64,000 nt of DNA from JAVBMP01 sp031552195 (GCA_031552195.1 JAVBMT010000011.1:37385-101384); one strand, 5' to 3'. Shown: positions 50,846 through 58,814, numbered from the stretch's first letter. Notes: generated by a model from the sequence alone, not told the origin. Numbers and translations are program-made.

Positions 50846-50877
50846 AAAGGCAGACCCCCATACAGGGGCCTGCCTTA
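50846..50877 (-). terminator. Terminator after rpsI
   Basis: AAGGCAG and CTGCCTT arms, extended inward by CCCC/GGGG, form a hairpin at 50847-50876. On the minus strand it is followed by five T. It lies about 25 bases after the rpsI stop codon. Confidence 0.85.
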
Positions 50878-50901
50878 AATCATATGCAAGGCGCGCAGAT
50901 A

Positions 50902-51294
50902 TTAACGCTTTGAATACTGGTAACGAGCACGAGCGGCGCGCAAACCGTACTTTTTGCGTTCTTTCTTGCGGGAATCGCGGGTAAGGAAACCGGCTTTCTT
51001 GAGAATGCCGCGCAAAGATTCATCAACGCCGAGCAGGGCGCGGGCAATGCCGTGGCGCACGGCTTCAGCCTGGCCGCTTACGCCGCCGCCCTGAACATTA
51101 ACCTTTACGTCAAGCTTGTCGCCGAGCTTTGAGGCAACCAGCGGTTGGCGAACGATCATCTGCAGGGATTTGCGGGGAAAATACGCCTCAAAGGCACGGC
51201 CGTTAACTTCAATGCGTCCGCTTCCGGCATAAAGGCGGGTGCGGGCGGTGGCTGTCTTGCGGCGTCCGGTTCCATAATTGAATTCGTTAGACAT
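50902..51294 (-). CDS. rpsI: 30S ribosomal protein S9
   Basis: The 130-residue protein starts NEFNYGTGRRKTATARTRLY and ends with the basic GLRAARARYQYSKR tail, which reaches the tRNA anticodon in the P site. It also has VNVQGGGVSGQAEAVRHGIARALL and DSRKKERKKYG. All are conserved S9 features. It follows rplM by 23 bases, the standard bacterial pair, and has GGAG upstream of its start. A terminator follows at 50846. Confidence 0.98.
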   Translation of the reverse strand: MSNEFNYGTGRRKTATARTRLYAGSGRIEVNGRAFEAYFPRKSLQMIVRQPLVASKLGDKLDVKVNVQGGGVSGQAEAVRHGIARALLGVDESLRGILKKAGFLTRDSRKKERKKYGLRAARARYQYSKR

Positions 51295-51317
51295 AATTTA
51301 TGCTCCGACCAAGTTTC

Positions 51318-51752
51318 TTAGTAAGGAAAAACGAGAGGTTTAGGCTGCTGCGCCGCGTGCGGGTGCTCGGAACCGGAATAAACCTTGAGTTTTTTCAACA
51401 TAGCGCGGCCCATGCGGTTTTTGGGCAGCATGCCTTTAACGGCCGTCATCAGGGCAAATTCCGGCTTGGTGTCCATAACCTTGCCAAGAGTGATCTCTTT
51501 AAGGCCGCCAACGTATCCGGTGTGCTTATAATAGGTCTTGTCAGCCAGCTTTTTGCCGGTAACCGCGATTTTTTCGCAGTTTATAACCACGATGAAATCT
51601 CCGTTATCCAGGTGCGGCGCATATTCCGGCTTGTGCTTGCCGCGCAGGCGGTGCGCTATTTGAGCGGCAAGGCGGCCCAGAACTTTATTTTCGGCGTCAA
51701 CCACGAACCATTCATTTTTGATATGTTCGGGCGTAGGGCTGAAAGTTTTCAT
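51318..51752 (-). CDS. rplM: 50S ribosomal protein L13
   Basis: The 144-residue product has the L13 landmarks EWFVVDAENKVLGRLAAQIA, GDFIVVINCEKIAVTGKK, KTYYKHTGYVGGLKEI, AVKGMLPKNRMGRAMLKKLKVY and the C-terminal HPHAAQQPKPLV. AAGGAG lies seven bases before the start at 51752. A longer in-frame extension upstream is spurious, because the conserved N-terminus begins at this start. It is the first gene of the rplM-rpsI operon. Confidence 0.98.
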   Translation of the reverse strand: MKTFSPTPEHIKNEWFVVDAENKVLGRLAAQIAHRLRGKHKPEYAPHLDNGDFIVVINCEKIAVTGKKLADKTYYKHTGYVGGLKEITLGKVMDTKPEFALMTAVKGMLPKNRMGRAMLKKLKVYSGSEHPHAAQQPKPLVFPY

Positions 51753-51834
51753 TAAATACTCCTTAAAAATACTGCCGACTATAAATTCCGCCGACGGGAA
51801 ATCTTCGCTGAAATACTCTGCTCGAAAGACGTTT

Positions 51835-51863
51835 CTTCTAATTTGTTGCAGCAGACTTGTCAA
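51835..51863 (-). promoter_or_regulatory. Sigma-70 promoter for rplM-rpsI
   Basis: On the minus strand TTGACA (complement of 51858-51863) is a perfect -35 element, followed after 17 bases by TAGAAG (complement of 51835-51840), a weak -10. The start would lie near 51828, giving a leader of about 75 bases. Confidence 0.5.
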
Positions 51864-52012
51864 TATCTAAAACGGAAAAAGCGCAGAAAATTATTTTGAA
51901 AAAAGTCGTATTCTTGCTGCGGCCCTGCGTTTTCGCTCAACTGTGCGCAACCGCACGGGCGAAAGCGCTCGTTTTTGCGGTCGGTACTTTTGCATCAGGT
52001 CTGCATCTCTTG

Positions 52013-52041
52013 TTGCTGAATATGCATATAGATAATAATAT
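52013..52041 (+). promoter_or_regulatory. Sigma-70 promoter in front of the hairpin array
   Basis: TTGCTG (52013-52018) and TAATAT (52036-52041) are 17 bases apart in a very AT-rich stretch. Predicted start near 52048. It points to the plus strand, away from the divergent rplM promoter. Confidence 0.6.
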
Positions 52042-52047
52042 TAATAT

Positions 52048-52280
52048 ATTATGCTTAAAAATGCGTTACCTTTGCACTTTGGCATGCTGTTTGCTTTAGG
52101 TAAATAACGGCGGCGCTCTTCCCCCCTTACTACCTCCCCCAGATATAAAGAGCGCCCCGAACATCGCGAGTGCAAGTTTCCCCCCAACTTGTCCGCAGTG
52201 CGCAGCAACCTTCCCCCCAGGTAATGCTCGCAGAAAATCCCTGAATCTTCCCCCGGATTCAGGGATTTTCTGCGTTTGTG
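52048..52280 (+). ncRNA. Candidate structured RNA: array of hairpins with C5-C6 loops
   Basis: No protein frame fits here. Five runs of five or six C (52121-52126, 52136-52140, 52180-52185, 52213-52218, 52250-52254), mostly preceded by TT, sit in hairpin loops whose stems are unrelated to one another. The stems are GGCGCTCTT/AAGAGCGCC (52112-52156, two C runs inside), CAAGTT/AACTTG (52173-52191), AGCAACCT/AGGT-aa-TGCT (52204-52228), and a perfect 19-bp stem (52229-52247 with 52256-52274) followed by TTTGTG, which could be the terminator. A first stem (TTACCT/AGGTAA, 52066-52103) precedes them. It could be a stand-alone regulatory RNA or the start of a long rpmI leader. The opposite strand would show G-rich loops (GGGGGGAA); the promoter and end-hairpin favour plus. 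Confidence 0.6.
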
Positions 52281-52792
52281 CCAATCGGTTTGGCGCGAGG
52301 AGGGTTCGCTTTCTTTTTTATCCTTAATAAAAGCAAAACGTGAAAAAAATATTCGGCAAAGTTGTGTCTGCCGCTCGGCAAGATTCATCCGCCCGGTTCA
52401 CCCGTAACTTTAATAAAACCGGCTCTATCCGGGCGCGCGGTTGCGGAATCTGATAAATTCGGGGAGAATGCATTTTATTTGATTTTTTATTCCGCGCCGC
52501 CCGTCCGCTGGCGGTTTCTCCGAAAGGCGGAATTTGCTGAGACCGCGGAGCGGCTAACTTGCCCTGTTCGCCTTTGGGGGGGGGGGCAAGGCGGCCTTTT
52601 AATATTAATTTTCCACAAGGGCTTGCAAAACGGTTCGTTTTGGAGCATTATCCGTTCCCCGGCAGATATGTCGGCTTTTCGTTTTTGTTTTCAGGCCGCG
52701 CGAAATTGCAGCGATTTTTCGGGCGGCCCTTGCTTTCACAGGCAGGGAACGGCTTCAGGGCCTTCGTTAAAAACCACGGTAAGGAATGTAAC
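52281..52792 (+). promoter_or_regulatory. Protein-free leader region before rpmI with an 11-G hairpin loop
   Basis: Between the hairpin array and rpmI there is no convincing gene. At 52569-52593 CGCCTT/AAGGCG closes a loop made almost wholly of eleven G (52576-52586), followed by CCTTTTAA, so it resembles a terminator or attenuator. Other possible stems include CGCCCGG/CCGGGCG and CCGGTT/AACCGG around 52390-52440. In many bacteria rpmI-rplT is controlled through its leader by L20; a similar role here is inference. The G run may also be prone to slippage. Confidence 0.5.
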
Positions 52793-52990
52793 ATGCCTAA
52801 AATCAAAACCAAAAGGTCCGCCGCCAAACGCTTCAGCGTTACCGGCACCGGAAAGTTCAGAAGGCGCAAGCAGAACTTGCGGCATATTCTGACCAAAAAG
52901 AACGCCAAGCGCAAAATGCGGCTCGGCCAGTCGGCTATTGTAGACAGCGCCAACGAGGGCGCGGTAAAACGCATGCTGCCTTACGCCTAA
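52793..52990 (+). CDS. rpmI: 50S ribosomal protein L35
   Basis: The 65-residue product MPKIKTKRSAAKRFSVTGTG... with RRRKQNLRHILTKKNAKRKMRLG is a typical L35, small and highly basic. AAGGAATGTAAC precedes the ATG. It precedes rplT as usual, but infC, which normally comes first in the infC-rpmI-rplT operon, is not in front of it; a protein-free kilobase is there instead. The frame stays open upstream of the ATG, but that extension has no L35 similarity. Confidence 0.97.
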   Translation: MPKIKTKRSAAKRFSVTGTGKFRRRKQNLRHILTKKNAKRKMRLGQSAIVDSANEGAVKRMLPYA

Positions 52991-53115
52991 TGATTGCCTG
53001 CCCGGCTTTTTGCCGTGGCGCCGCAATCTGGCGTGCGCGTCTGCGCTTTTTTCGGAATTTTTTCGCCTTGCTGGCAAACCCTACGCCTCGCAAGGCTTGA
53101 ACGCGGAGGTTATTC

Positions 53116-53466
53116 ATGCGTGTTAAGAGAGGGATGGCTGCCCATAGACGCCATAAGAAAGTTTTAGATCAGGCCAAAGGTTTTCGCGGCGGCCGTAGCG
53201 TGCTTTTCCGCACGGCTACGGAAGCGCTTGACAACGCGATGGCCTATTCCTACCGTGACCGCAAGGTCAAAAAACGCGAGTTCCGCAAACTCTGGATCCT
53301 GCGCATCAACGCGGGCGCCAGGGAAAACGGCCTTTCCTACAGCAAGTTCATGAACGGCCTCACCAAGGCCGGCATCACCCTTGACCGCCGCGTGCTGGCT
53401 GACATGGCAGTTAGCGGCAAAGAGGAATTTGCCAAGCTTGTTGAAACCGCCAAGGCCCACCTGTAA
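53116..53466 (+). CDS. rplT: 50S ribosomal protein L20
   Basis: The 116-residue protein begins RVKRGMAAHRRHKKVLDQAK and contains GFRGGRSVLFRTATEALDNA, YSYRDRKVKKREFRKLWILRINAGARENGLSYSKF (abridged: REFRKLWILRINAGAR) and ITLDRRVLADMAVS. L20 assembles early into the 50S subunit and often represses its own operon by binding its mRNA leader. GGAGG precedes ATG 53116. pheS follows after 87 bases that contain a GC-rich hairpin (53476-53506). Confidence 0.98.
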   Translation: MRVKRGMAAHRRHKKVLDQAKGFRGGRSVLFRTATEALDNAMAYSYRDRKVKKREFRKLWILRINAGARENGLSYSKFMNGLTKAGITLDRRVLADMAVSGKEEFAKLVETAKAHL

Positions 53467-53475
53467 AATTGCGTA

Positions 53476-53506
53476 ATGTTCCCCCGCCGGTTCAGGCGGG
53501 GGACAT
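53476..53506 (+). terminator. Hairpin between rplT and pheS
   Basis: A GC-rich stem, CCCCCGCC with GGCGGGGG, flanked by ATGT/ACAT and one unpaired T, forms at 53476-53506. No T tract follows, so it may attenuate or process the transcript rather than end it. Confidence 0.5.
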
Positions 53507-53553
53507 TCAGCCGGGCCGCCCGGCCAAACGCTTAACCCGCGGGGTTCTGAAAC

Positions 53554-54591
53554 GTGAATTTAATCGCTGAACTGGAAGGCCTGGTCACGAAGCTCAAAGA
53601 TGGGCTCGTCCAGGCTTCTTCCTTATCCGGGCTTGAGGATTTGCGAGTTTCCTTTTTGGGGCGCAAGGGCCAGCTGGCGCAAATAATGTCTCGCCTGCCG
53701 GAACTTCCGGCGGCGGAGCGGCCCGCGCTCGGGCAGAAAGCCAATGAAATAAAGGAAAAACTCTCAACTCTTTTCGACGAGCATAAAACAGCCATGGAAG
53801 ACAGGCGGGAAGCCGCCGCCCTGGCCGGCTTCGACCCTTCCTTGCCGGGCCGCCTTCCCTGGCAGGGCAGCCTTCATCCCATCACCCTGGTCATGGAAGA
53901 AATCTGCCGGGTGTTTGAAAATCTTGGCTACGAGATTATTTCCGGTCCGGAGGTGGAAACTGATTTCCACAACTTCGAAGCCCTGAACATGCCGCCGGAT
54001 CACCCGGCCCGCGACATGCAGGATACTCTTTACGTGCGCGAGGGCATCGTTCTGCGCACGCACACCTCGCCCATGCAGGTGCGCGCCATGCTCGAGCGCA
54101 AGCGCCCGCCCCTGGCCGTAATCGCCCCCGGCAAGGTCTACCGCCGCGATTCCGACCTCACCCATACCCCGATGTTCCATCAGGTAGAGGGGTTGCTGGT
54201 TGACAAAAAAATCAGCCTGGCGGAACTGCGCGGAACTCTGGCCGCCTTTGTGCGACAGCTTTTCGGGCCTGACGTGCGCGTGCGTTTCCGCCCCAGCTTT
54301 TTCCCCTTTACCGAACCCAGCGTTGAGGTCGACATATCCTGCATCATTTGCGGCGGCAAGGGCCACACCGGCAACGGGCCGTGCCGCGTGTGCAAGACAA
54401 CCGGCTGGGTGGAAATTTTGGGCAGCGGCATGGTTGACCCCGCAGTGTTCGAGGCTGTGGGCTTCAACCCGGAAGAATGCTCCGGCTTCGCCTTCGGCCT
54501 GGGCGTGGAGCGCGTGGCCATGCTGAAATACGGCATAGGCGACCTGCGGATGTTTTTTGAAAACGACCTGCGCTTTTTGCGCCAGTTCTGA
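53554..54591 (+). CDS. pheS: Phenylalanyl-tRNA synthetase alpha subunit
   Basis: PheS is the catalytic subunit of the alpha2-beta2 enzyme that charges tRNA-Phe. The 345-residue product has an N-terminal coiled-coil (LEGLVTKLKDGLVQASSL) and class II synthetase motifs: HPITLVMEEICRVFENLGYE, motif 1-2 residues in LRTHTSPMQVRAML and YRRDSDLTHTPMFHQVEGLL, and motif 3 GLGVERVAMLKYGIGDLRMF. A Cys-rich segment (CIICGGKGHTGNGPCRVCKTTGW) in the C-terminal part is not found in the E. coli protein, but occurs in some relatives. The start is GTG 53554. pheT follows 146 bases later. Confidence 0.96.
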   Translation: MNLIAELEGLVTKLKDGLVQASSLSGLEDLRVSFLGRKGQLAQIMSRLPELPAAERPALGQKANEIKEKLSTLFDEHKTAMEDRREAAALAGFDPSLPGRLPWQGSLHPITLVMEEICRVFENLGYEIISGPEVETDFHNFEALNMPPDHPARDMQDTLYVREGIVLRTHTSPMQVRAMLERKRPPLAVIAPGKVYRRDSDLTHTPMFHQVEGLLVDKKISLAELRGTLAAFVRQLFGPDVRVRFRPSFFPFTEPSVEVDISCIICGGKGHTGNGPCRVCKTTGWVEILGSGMVDPAVFEAVGFNPEECSGFAFGLGVERVAMLKYGIGDLRMFFENDLRFLRQF

Positions 54592-54737
54592 GTTTCGCGG
54601 CCCTTTCAGGCTGGCGGAACGGGCGAACCCTGACGCCGTTCCGTTCATCCCCTGGCCGGCACAACTTCTAACAGACCGAAAATTCAGCGTGAAACCTGCC
54701 TGGTCCGCGTGAATTTTCCCGCCGCTGAGGACTGTCT

Positions 54738-57146
54738 ATGTTGCTTAGTTTAAATTGGCTGCGCGAATTTGTCCCTTACGAGGGCGGCGCTGAAGAGCTT
54801 GGCGCCAAATTGACCTTTCTGGGGCTTGAGCTTGAAGAGCTGTCCCGTCCTTTCGCCGGGCTTAAGGACCTGCTTGTCGGACACGTTGTGGAATGCGGCC
54901 GTCATCCAGACGCCGACAAGCTTTCCGTATGCCGGGTCGACGTCGGCCAGGAAATCCTTGACATCGTTTGCGGCGCTCCAAACGTGGCTAAGGGGCAATA
55001 TGTGGTGGTTGCTCCGGTCGGGTCTGAACTTCCCGGCGGGCTGGTCATCAAAAAGGCCAAGCTGCGCGGCGCGCCTTCCAACGGCATGCTTTGTTCCGAG
55101 CGCGAGCTCGGCCTTTCGGAAGAGCATGACGGCATCATGGTGCTGGAAAATCTGATCGAAGGGTCTTTCACGCCGGGCAGCCGCGCGCTGGACGTCCTTA
55201 AGCTTGACGAAGAGGTTCTGGATATTTCCATCACCCCCAACCGGGCGGATTGCCTGTCCGTGCTCGGCCTGGCGCGCGAAACGGCCCTGGCTTTCAATTT
55301 GCCCTTGAACCTGCCGGGCTTCAGCCTTGAAGAAAGCGGGTCCGATCTTTCCGGAGAGTGGCTGGTCGAGGTGGCGGAGGCGGAACTTTCCCCTCTTTAC
55401 CAGTTGCGCCTGATTGAAGGGGCAGCCGTGAAGCGCAGCCCGGCCCGTTTGCGCTGGCGCTTGCAGGCGGTGGGGCAGAGGGCCATTTCCAACGTGGTCG
55501 ACGTTACCAACTATATTTTGATGGAACTTGGTCAGCCCTTGCACGCCTTTGACCGGGAACGCCTGGCCGGCGGCAGGATAACTGTGGCCCCGGCGCTGCC
55601 CGGTGAAAAATTCACCACGCTTGACGGGCAGGAACGCGCTTTGAACCCCGCCGACATAACCATACGCGATGCGGAAAAGGCCGTGGCCCTGGCCGGGGTG
55701 ATGGGCGGCCTGAACAGCCGGGTGGACGAAAATACGCAAAATATTTTGCTGGAATCCGCCGTTTTCTCACCCCGCCATATCCGCCGCACCGCCCGAAGGC
55801 TGAGCCTTCCCAGTGACGCCTCCTACCGCTTCGAGCGCGGCGTAGACCAAAGCATGAACACATTCGCCATGGATAAAGCCGCGGCCATGATAGCCTCGCT
55901 TTCCGGAGGCCGGGTGCGGAAAGGCGCGGCCCGCCGCGAAGCCAGGCCTCTGGTCGCGGTTCCGCTCGTTTTTCGCCCGCAAAGGGCCAAAGACCTTATC
56001 GGGGTGGAAATTGAAGACCGCTTCGCGTCCGATACCTTGCGCAAACTGGGCTGCCGGGTAGAAGAATCCGCTGCGGAAAGCTGGCGGGTGACTCCGCCCG
56101 GCCACCGCCTTGACCTGACTCGTGAAGTTGACCTTATCGAAGAAGTGGCGCGCGTGTATGGGGTAGACAGGGTGCCGGAGATCTTGCCGAAAATCGGCCG
56201 CCAGCTGGAACGGGCCGGCCAGCCGGAAACCCGCCATGCCTTTATCGGGCGTCTGAAGCGCCGCCTGTCCGGGCTGGGGCTGAACGAAGCCGTCAACTAC
56301 AGCTTTGTGGGGCAGAAAGACCTTGACCTGCTCGGTCTGCCAAAAGAAGAACGCATCGCCATAATGAACCCGCTCAGCGCCGATCAGGACGTTCTGCGCA
56401 CTGCGCTGGCCCCCGGCCTTCTGAACAACCTGCGCCAGAATATCTCCCAGGGCAACAACGGCGTGCGCCTGTTTGAAGTCGCCAACGCCTTCACCCTTGA
56501 CCCTTCCTCGCCGACCACCGCGCATGAAGAAAGCCGCCTGGCCCTTATGGTTTATGGCGAGGTTTGCGACCGCCCCTGGCCGCAGAACGCGCGCGATGCC
56601 GATTATTTGGACATCAAAGGCCTCGCGGAATATGTGCTGGACTATCTGCGCGTCCGGGGCGCGGTTTTCAGAAAAGCCACTGGCGCTCACTCCTGGCTTA
56701 ACCCTTGCGTTGAAATAATATCCGGCGATAAAGAAATCGGCTTCATGGGCCGCCTCAAGAGCGAGATAGCCGAAGCTTGCCACGCCCGCAAGGAAGTCTG
56801 GCTGGCCGAACTGCGGCTTGACGTCTTGCGCGAGCTGCATGACGCGGCCGGCATACATTTTGATCCCTTGCCGGTTTACCCGCCTGTGCGGCGTGATATT
56901 ACCGTAATCGCGCCGCTAGGGCTTGAGGCTGAAGCCGTGAATGAGGCCGTTTACGCGGAAAAACCGGCTTTTCTGGAAGCCGTGCAGCTTATCGACCTTT
57001 TCGCCCCTGAAGGAAAGAACGTGCGGAACCTGACCTACCGCTTGACCTTCCGTCACCCTGAACGTACCTTGAAAGACGCCGAAGTTGACAAAACGCGCGA
57101 TGCGGTGGCCCAGGCCCTTGTGAAAAAGCTGGGCGTTGAAATATAA
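54738..57146 (+). CDS. pheT: Phenylalanyl-tRNA synthetase beta subunit
   Basis: The 802-residue beta subunit starts MLLSLNWLREFVPYEG and contains the tRNA-binding domain (HPDADKLSVCRVDVG, CGAPNVAKGQYVVVAPVGS), the B3/B4 editing region, the B5 domain (VVDVTNYILMELGQPLHAFD), the catalytic-like core (SVVNYSFVGQKDLDLLG-like: NEAVNYSFVGQKD) and a C-terminal ferredoxin-like anticodon-binding domain ending LTYRLTFRHPERTLKDAEVDK. It has a start with a GAGG site. Hairpins follow at 57180-57211 and 57241-57260 before the MerR-type gene. Confidence 0.97.
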   Translation: MLLSLNWLREFVPYEGGAEELGAKLTFLGLELEELSRPFAGLKDLLVGHVVECGRHPDADKLSVCRVDVGQEILDIVCGAPNVAKGQYVVVAPVGSELPGGLVIKKAKLRGAPSNGMLCSERELGLSEEHDGIMVLENLIEGSFTPGSRALDVLKLDEEVLDISITPNRADCLSVLGLARETALAFNLPLNLPGFSLEESGSDLSGEWLVEVAEAELSPLYQLRLIEGAAVKRSPARLRWRLQAVGQRAISNVVDVTNYILMELGQPLHAFDRERLAGGRITVAPALPGEKFTTLDGQERALNPADITIRDAEKAVALAGVMGGLNSRVDENTQNILLESAVFSPRHIRRTARRLSLPSDASYRFERGVDQSMNTFAMDKAAAMIASLSGGRVRKGAARREARPLVAVPLVFRPQRAKDLIGVEIEDRFASDTLRKLGCRVEESAAESWRVTPPGHRLDLTREVDLIEEVARVYGVDRVPEILPKIGRQLERAGQPETRHAFIGRLKRRLSGLGLNEAVNYSFVGQKDLDLLGLPKEERIAIMNPLSADQDVLRTALAPGLLNNLRQNISQGNNGVRLFEVANAFTLDPSSPTTAHEESRLALMVYGEVCDRPWPQNARDADYLDIKGLAEYVLDYLRVRGAVFRKATGAHSWLNPCVEIISGDKEIGFMGRLKSEIAEACHARKEVWLAELRLDVLRELHDAAGIHFDPLPVYPPVRRDITVIAPLGLEAEAVNEAVYAEKPAFLEAVQLIDLFAPEGKNVRNLTYRLTFRHPERTLKDAEVDKTRDAVAQALVKKLGVEI

Positions 57147-57179
57147 GGCATTTTAACGTTAAAGAAGCCTGAGCGCTTC

Positions 57180-57260
57180 GGCGAATATGCGGCGCAAATA
57201 GGGCATTCGCCAGCGGGCGAGGGCGTGGAGCGCCTTCAGCCCAGGCCGTTTACGGCTTGG
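57180..57260 (+). terminator. Two hairpins after pheT
   Basis: GGCGAAT pairs with ATTCGCC (57180-57211), and CCAGGCCG pairs with CGGCTTGG (57241-57260, one G-U pair). A T-rich stretch (TTTTTGCTTT) follows some 20 bases later. Together they probably end the ribosomal-protein/pheST transcript. Confidence 0.45.
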
Positions 57261-57351
57261 ACTGGCGCGATAAAATTTTTGCTTTCCGTATTTTAAGCAA
57301 TACTTGACATGCGGAGGCTCAAAATTAAATTGCTGTGGATCAGGCCTGTGC

Positions 57352-57897
57352 ATGGAGGAAAAAACCTATAAAATAGGCGAAGCCGCCGAGCTTTTGAAAC
57401 TCAAAAGCTATGTGCTGCGTTTTTGGGAAACGGAGTTCCCTCAGCTTGCGCCGCTACGCACGGAGAAAGGCCAGCGCCTTTACAGCGAGGCCGACCTTGG
57501 GCTGCTTAAGCGCATTCGCCACCTTTTGCACGAACGGGGCATGACCATAGAAGGCGCGCGCCGCGTTCTGGCCGATTCCTCCGGAAACGCCGTTGCCCGT
57601 GAAAATTCCCGCCGCATTGAACCGCGCCAGGGAAATCTGCCTTTTCTGTATGATTCCGTTTCCATTCCGGCTTTTGCCGATGACGATCCCGGCGAGGAAG
57701 GCGACGAAGCCGCCGAGGATTATTCCGGCCTTGACGGCTCCTCCGGAACGGACGGCCCAGTTGTTGCCGTGCGGCACGGCGCTGCCCCCGCCTGGCTTGA
57801 GCCTGGCCCGGCTGAGGGCAGGGCGTGCCTGGAAGGAAAAATCGCTTGCGCGGTCAGCGAACTTAAAGAGTTGCGCCGCCTTCTGCTGGCGGACTGA
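57352..57897 (+). CDS. MerR family transcriptional regulator
   Basis: The 181-residue product has a MerR helix-turn-helix: YKIGEAAELLKLKSYVLRFWETEF, then LAPLRTEKGQRLYSEADLGL (the wing) and LLHERGMTIEGARRVL. The C-terminal 100 residues are acidic and Pro/Gly-rich with no metal-binding Cys pattern, so the ligand is unknown. It occupies the place where pheST operons often carry a MerR-like gene after ihfA; no ihfA is present here. ATG 57352 has a weak AGG upstream. TTG 57304 would add residues rich in Cys and Gly that are not seen in relatives. Confidence 0.85.
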   Translation: MEEKTYKIGEAAELLKLKSYVLRFWETEFPQLAPLRTEKGQRLYSEADLGLLKRIRHLLHERGMTIEGARRVLADSSGNAVARENSRRIEPRQGNLPFLYDSVSIPAFADDDPGEEGDEAAEDYSGLDGSSGTDGPVVAVRHGAAPAWLEPGPAEGRACLEGKIACAVSELKELRRLLLAD

Positions 57898-57906
57898 ACC
57901 TGAGAG

Positions 57907-57920
57907 CTGTTTCTAAACAA
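57907..57920 (+). repeat. Partial copy of the terminal repeat at 63861
   Basis: CTGTTTCTAAACAA is nearly identical to the 15-base terminal repeat of the palindromic element at 63861-64000 (CTGTTTCTAAATAAA). It lies 9 bases after the MerR-family stop. No clear partner end is seen in the next 100 bases, so this is a fragment or chance match. Confidence 0.35.
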
Positions 57921-58019
57921 GTTTTCGCCGTTTGCCGTCCGCCACGCGGCCGCCGGAACGAAGCAACGCTCAAAATTGATTTGCCCTAACCTTTCATAAG
58001 CGCCGCGAACGAGGCCGCC

Positions 58020-58688
58020 ATGATTCTTTCACCTTCACTGCTTTCATCTGATTTCAGCATTCTGGGGCAAGAGCTTGCCTCCCTGGCGGAAGCCGGGCTG
58101 GAATGGGCGCATTGGGACGTGATGGACGGGCTTTACGTGCCCAATATAACTTTCGGCCCGCCGGTGATCAAAAGCCTGCGCCGTAAAAGCCGCCTTTTTT
58201 TCGACGTCCACCTGATGATTGAAAGCCCGGAACGCTACATAGAGGATTTTGCCGACGCCGGGGCCGACATGCTGGTCGTTCACGCCGAGGCCACCCGCCA
58301 TCTTCAGCGAACCCTTGCTGAAATACGCTGCCACGGCATGAAGGCCGGGGCCGCCCTCAATCCTTCCACCCCGGTGCATATGCTTGAAAACGTCTTGCCG
58401 GATCTGGACATGATCCTCATCATGAGCGTCAACCCGGGGTTCAGCGGGCAAAGCTTCATTCCGCAAAGCTACGACAAGATAAGGGCCGTGAAAAACATGG
58501 TTCTTTCCCACGCCGCGCGCGGTTGCAATCAGCCCCTTATCCAGGTTGACGGAGGCGTTGACCTGGAAAACGCCGCCCTTCTTGTGCAGGCCGGAGCCGA
58601 TGTGCTGGTTTCCGGCTCGGCTTTCTTCCGTTTTCCGCCATATAGCGAAAGATATCAGGCATTTAAGCAGGCGATAAAAATGGTTTAG
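58020..58688 (+). CDS. rpe: Ribulose-phosphate 3-epimerase
   Basis: Rpe interconverts ribulose-5-phosphate and xylulose-5-phosphate. The 222-residue TIM-barrel protein has LSSDFSILGQELASL, the metal-binding HWDVMDGLYVPNITFGP, FDVHLMIESPERYI, MSVNPGFSGQSFIP and IQVDGGVDLENAALL with VSGSAFF. All catalytic Asp and His residues are in place. The start has GAGG upstream. It precedes transketolase, with which it shares substrate, but a 126-base gap with its own promoter-like -10 separates them. Confidence 0.97.
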   Translation: MILSPSLLSSDFSILGQELASLAEAGLEWAHWDVMDGLYVPNITFGPPVIKSLRRKSRLFFDVHLMIESPERYIEDFADAGADMLVVHAEATRHLQRTLAEIRCHGMKAGAALNPSTPVHMLENVLPDLDMILIMSVNPGFSGQSFIPQSYDKIRAVKNMVLSHAARGCNQPLIQVDGGVDLENAALLVQAGADVLVSGSAFFRFPPYSERYQAFKQAIKMV

Positions 58689-58735
58689 TATTTCACGAAA
58701 AAATGCTAGCCTGATTCGCGTGTTTTGTGGAAAAA

Positions 58736-58741
58736 TATAAT
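58736..58741 (+). promoter_or_regulatory. Possible -10 box upstream of tkt
   Basis: TATAAT lies in an AT-rich stretch, but the expected -35 position (TGATTC) is a poor match, so the promoter is only a candidate for tkt. Confidence 0.35.
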
Positions 58742-58814
58742 ATTTAGAATGTGATATTATGCGCCGGGCTTCCCGCGCGTAACGTTATCGTTTTCACAGT
58801 CAACCGGAGTTTTT

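Noticed and set aside
52048..52280. Minus-strand reading of the hairpin array as a CsrB-like CsrA sponge
   Set aside because: Loops would be GGGGGGAA, which contains GGA, but I find no good promoter or terminator on that strand. I keep plus as the first choice and list this only as an alternative.
52041..52388. 115-codon minus-strand frame in the protein-free kilobase
   Set aside because: No ribosome site, unusual composition, and it covers the palindromic hairpin array, whose symmetry explains the sequence better than coding does.
52362..52892. Open frames upstream of and overlapping rpmI
   Set aside because: The frame at 52559-52990 is simply an upstream extension of rpmI; the other has no similarity and crosses the G tract.
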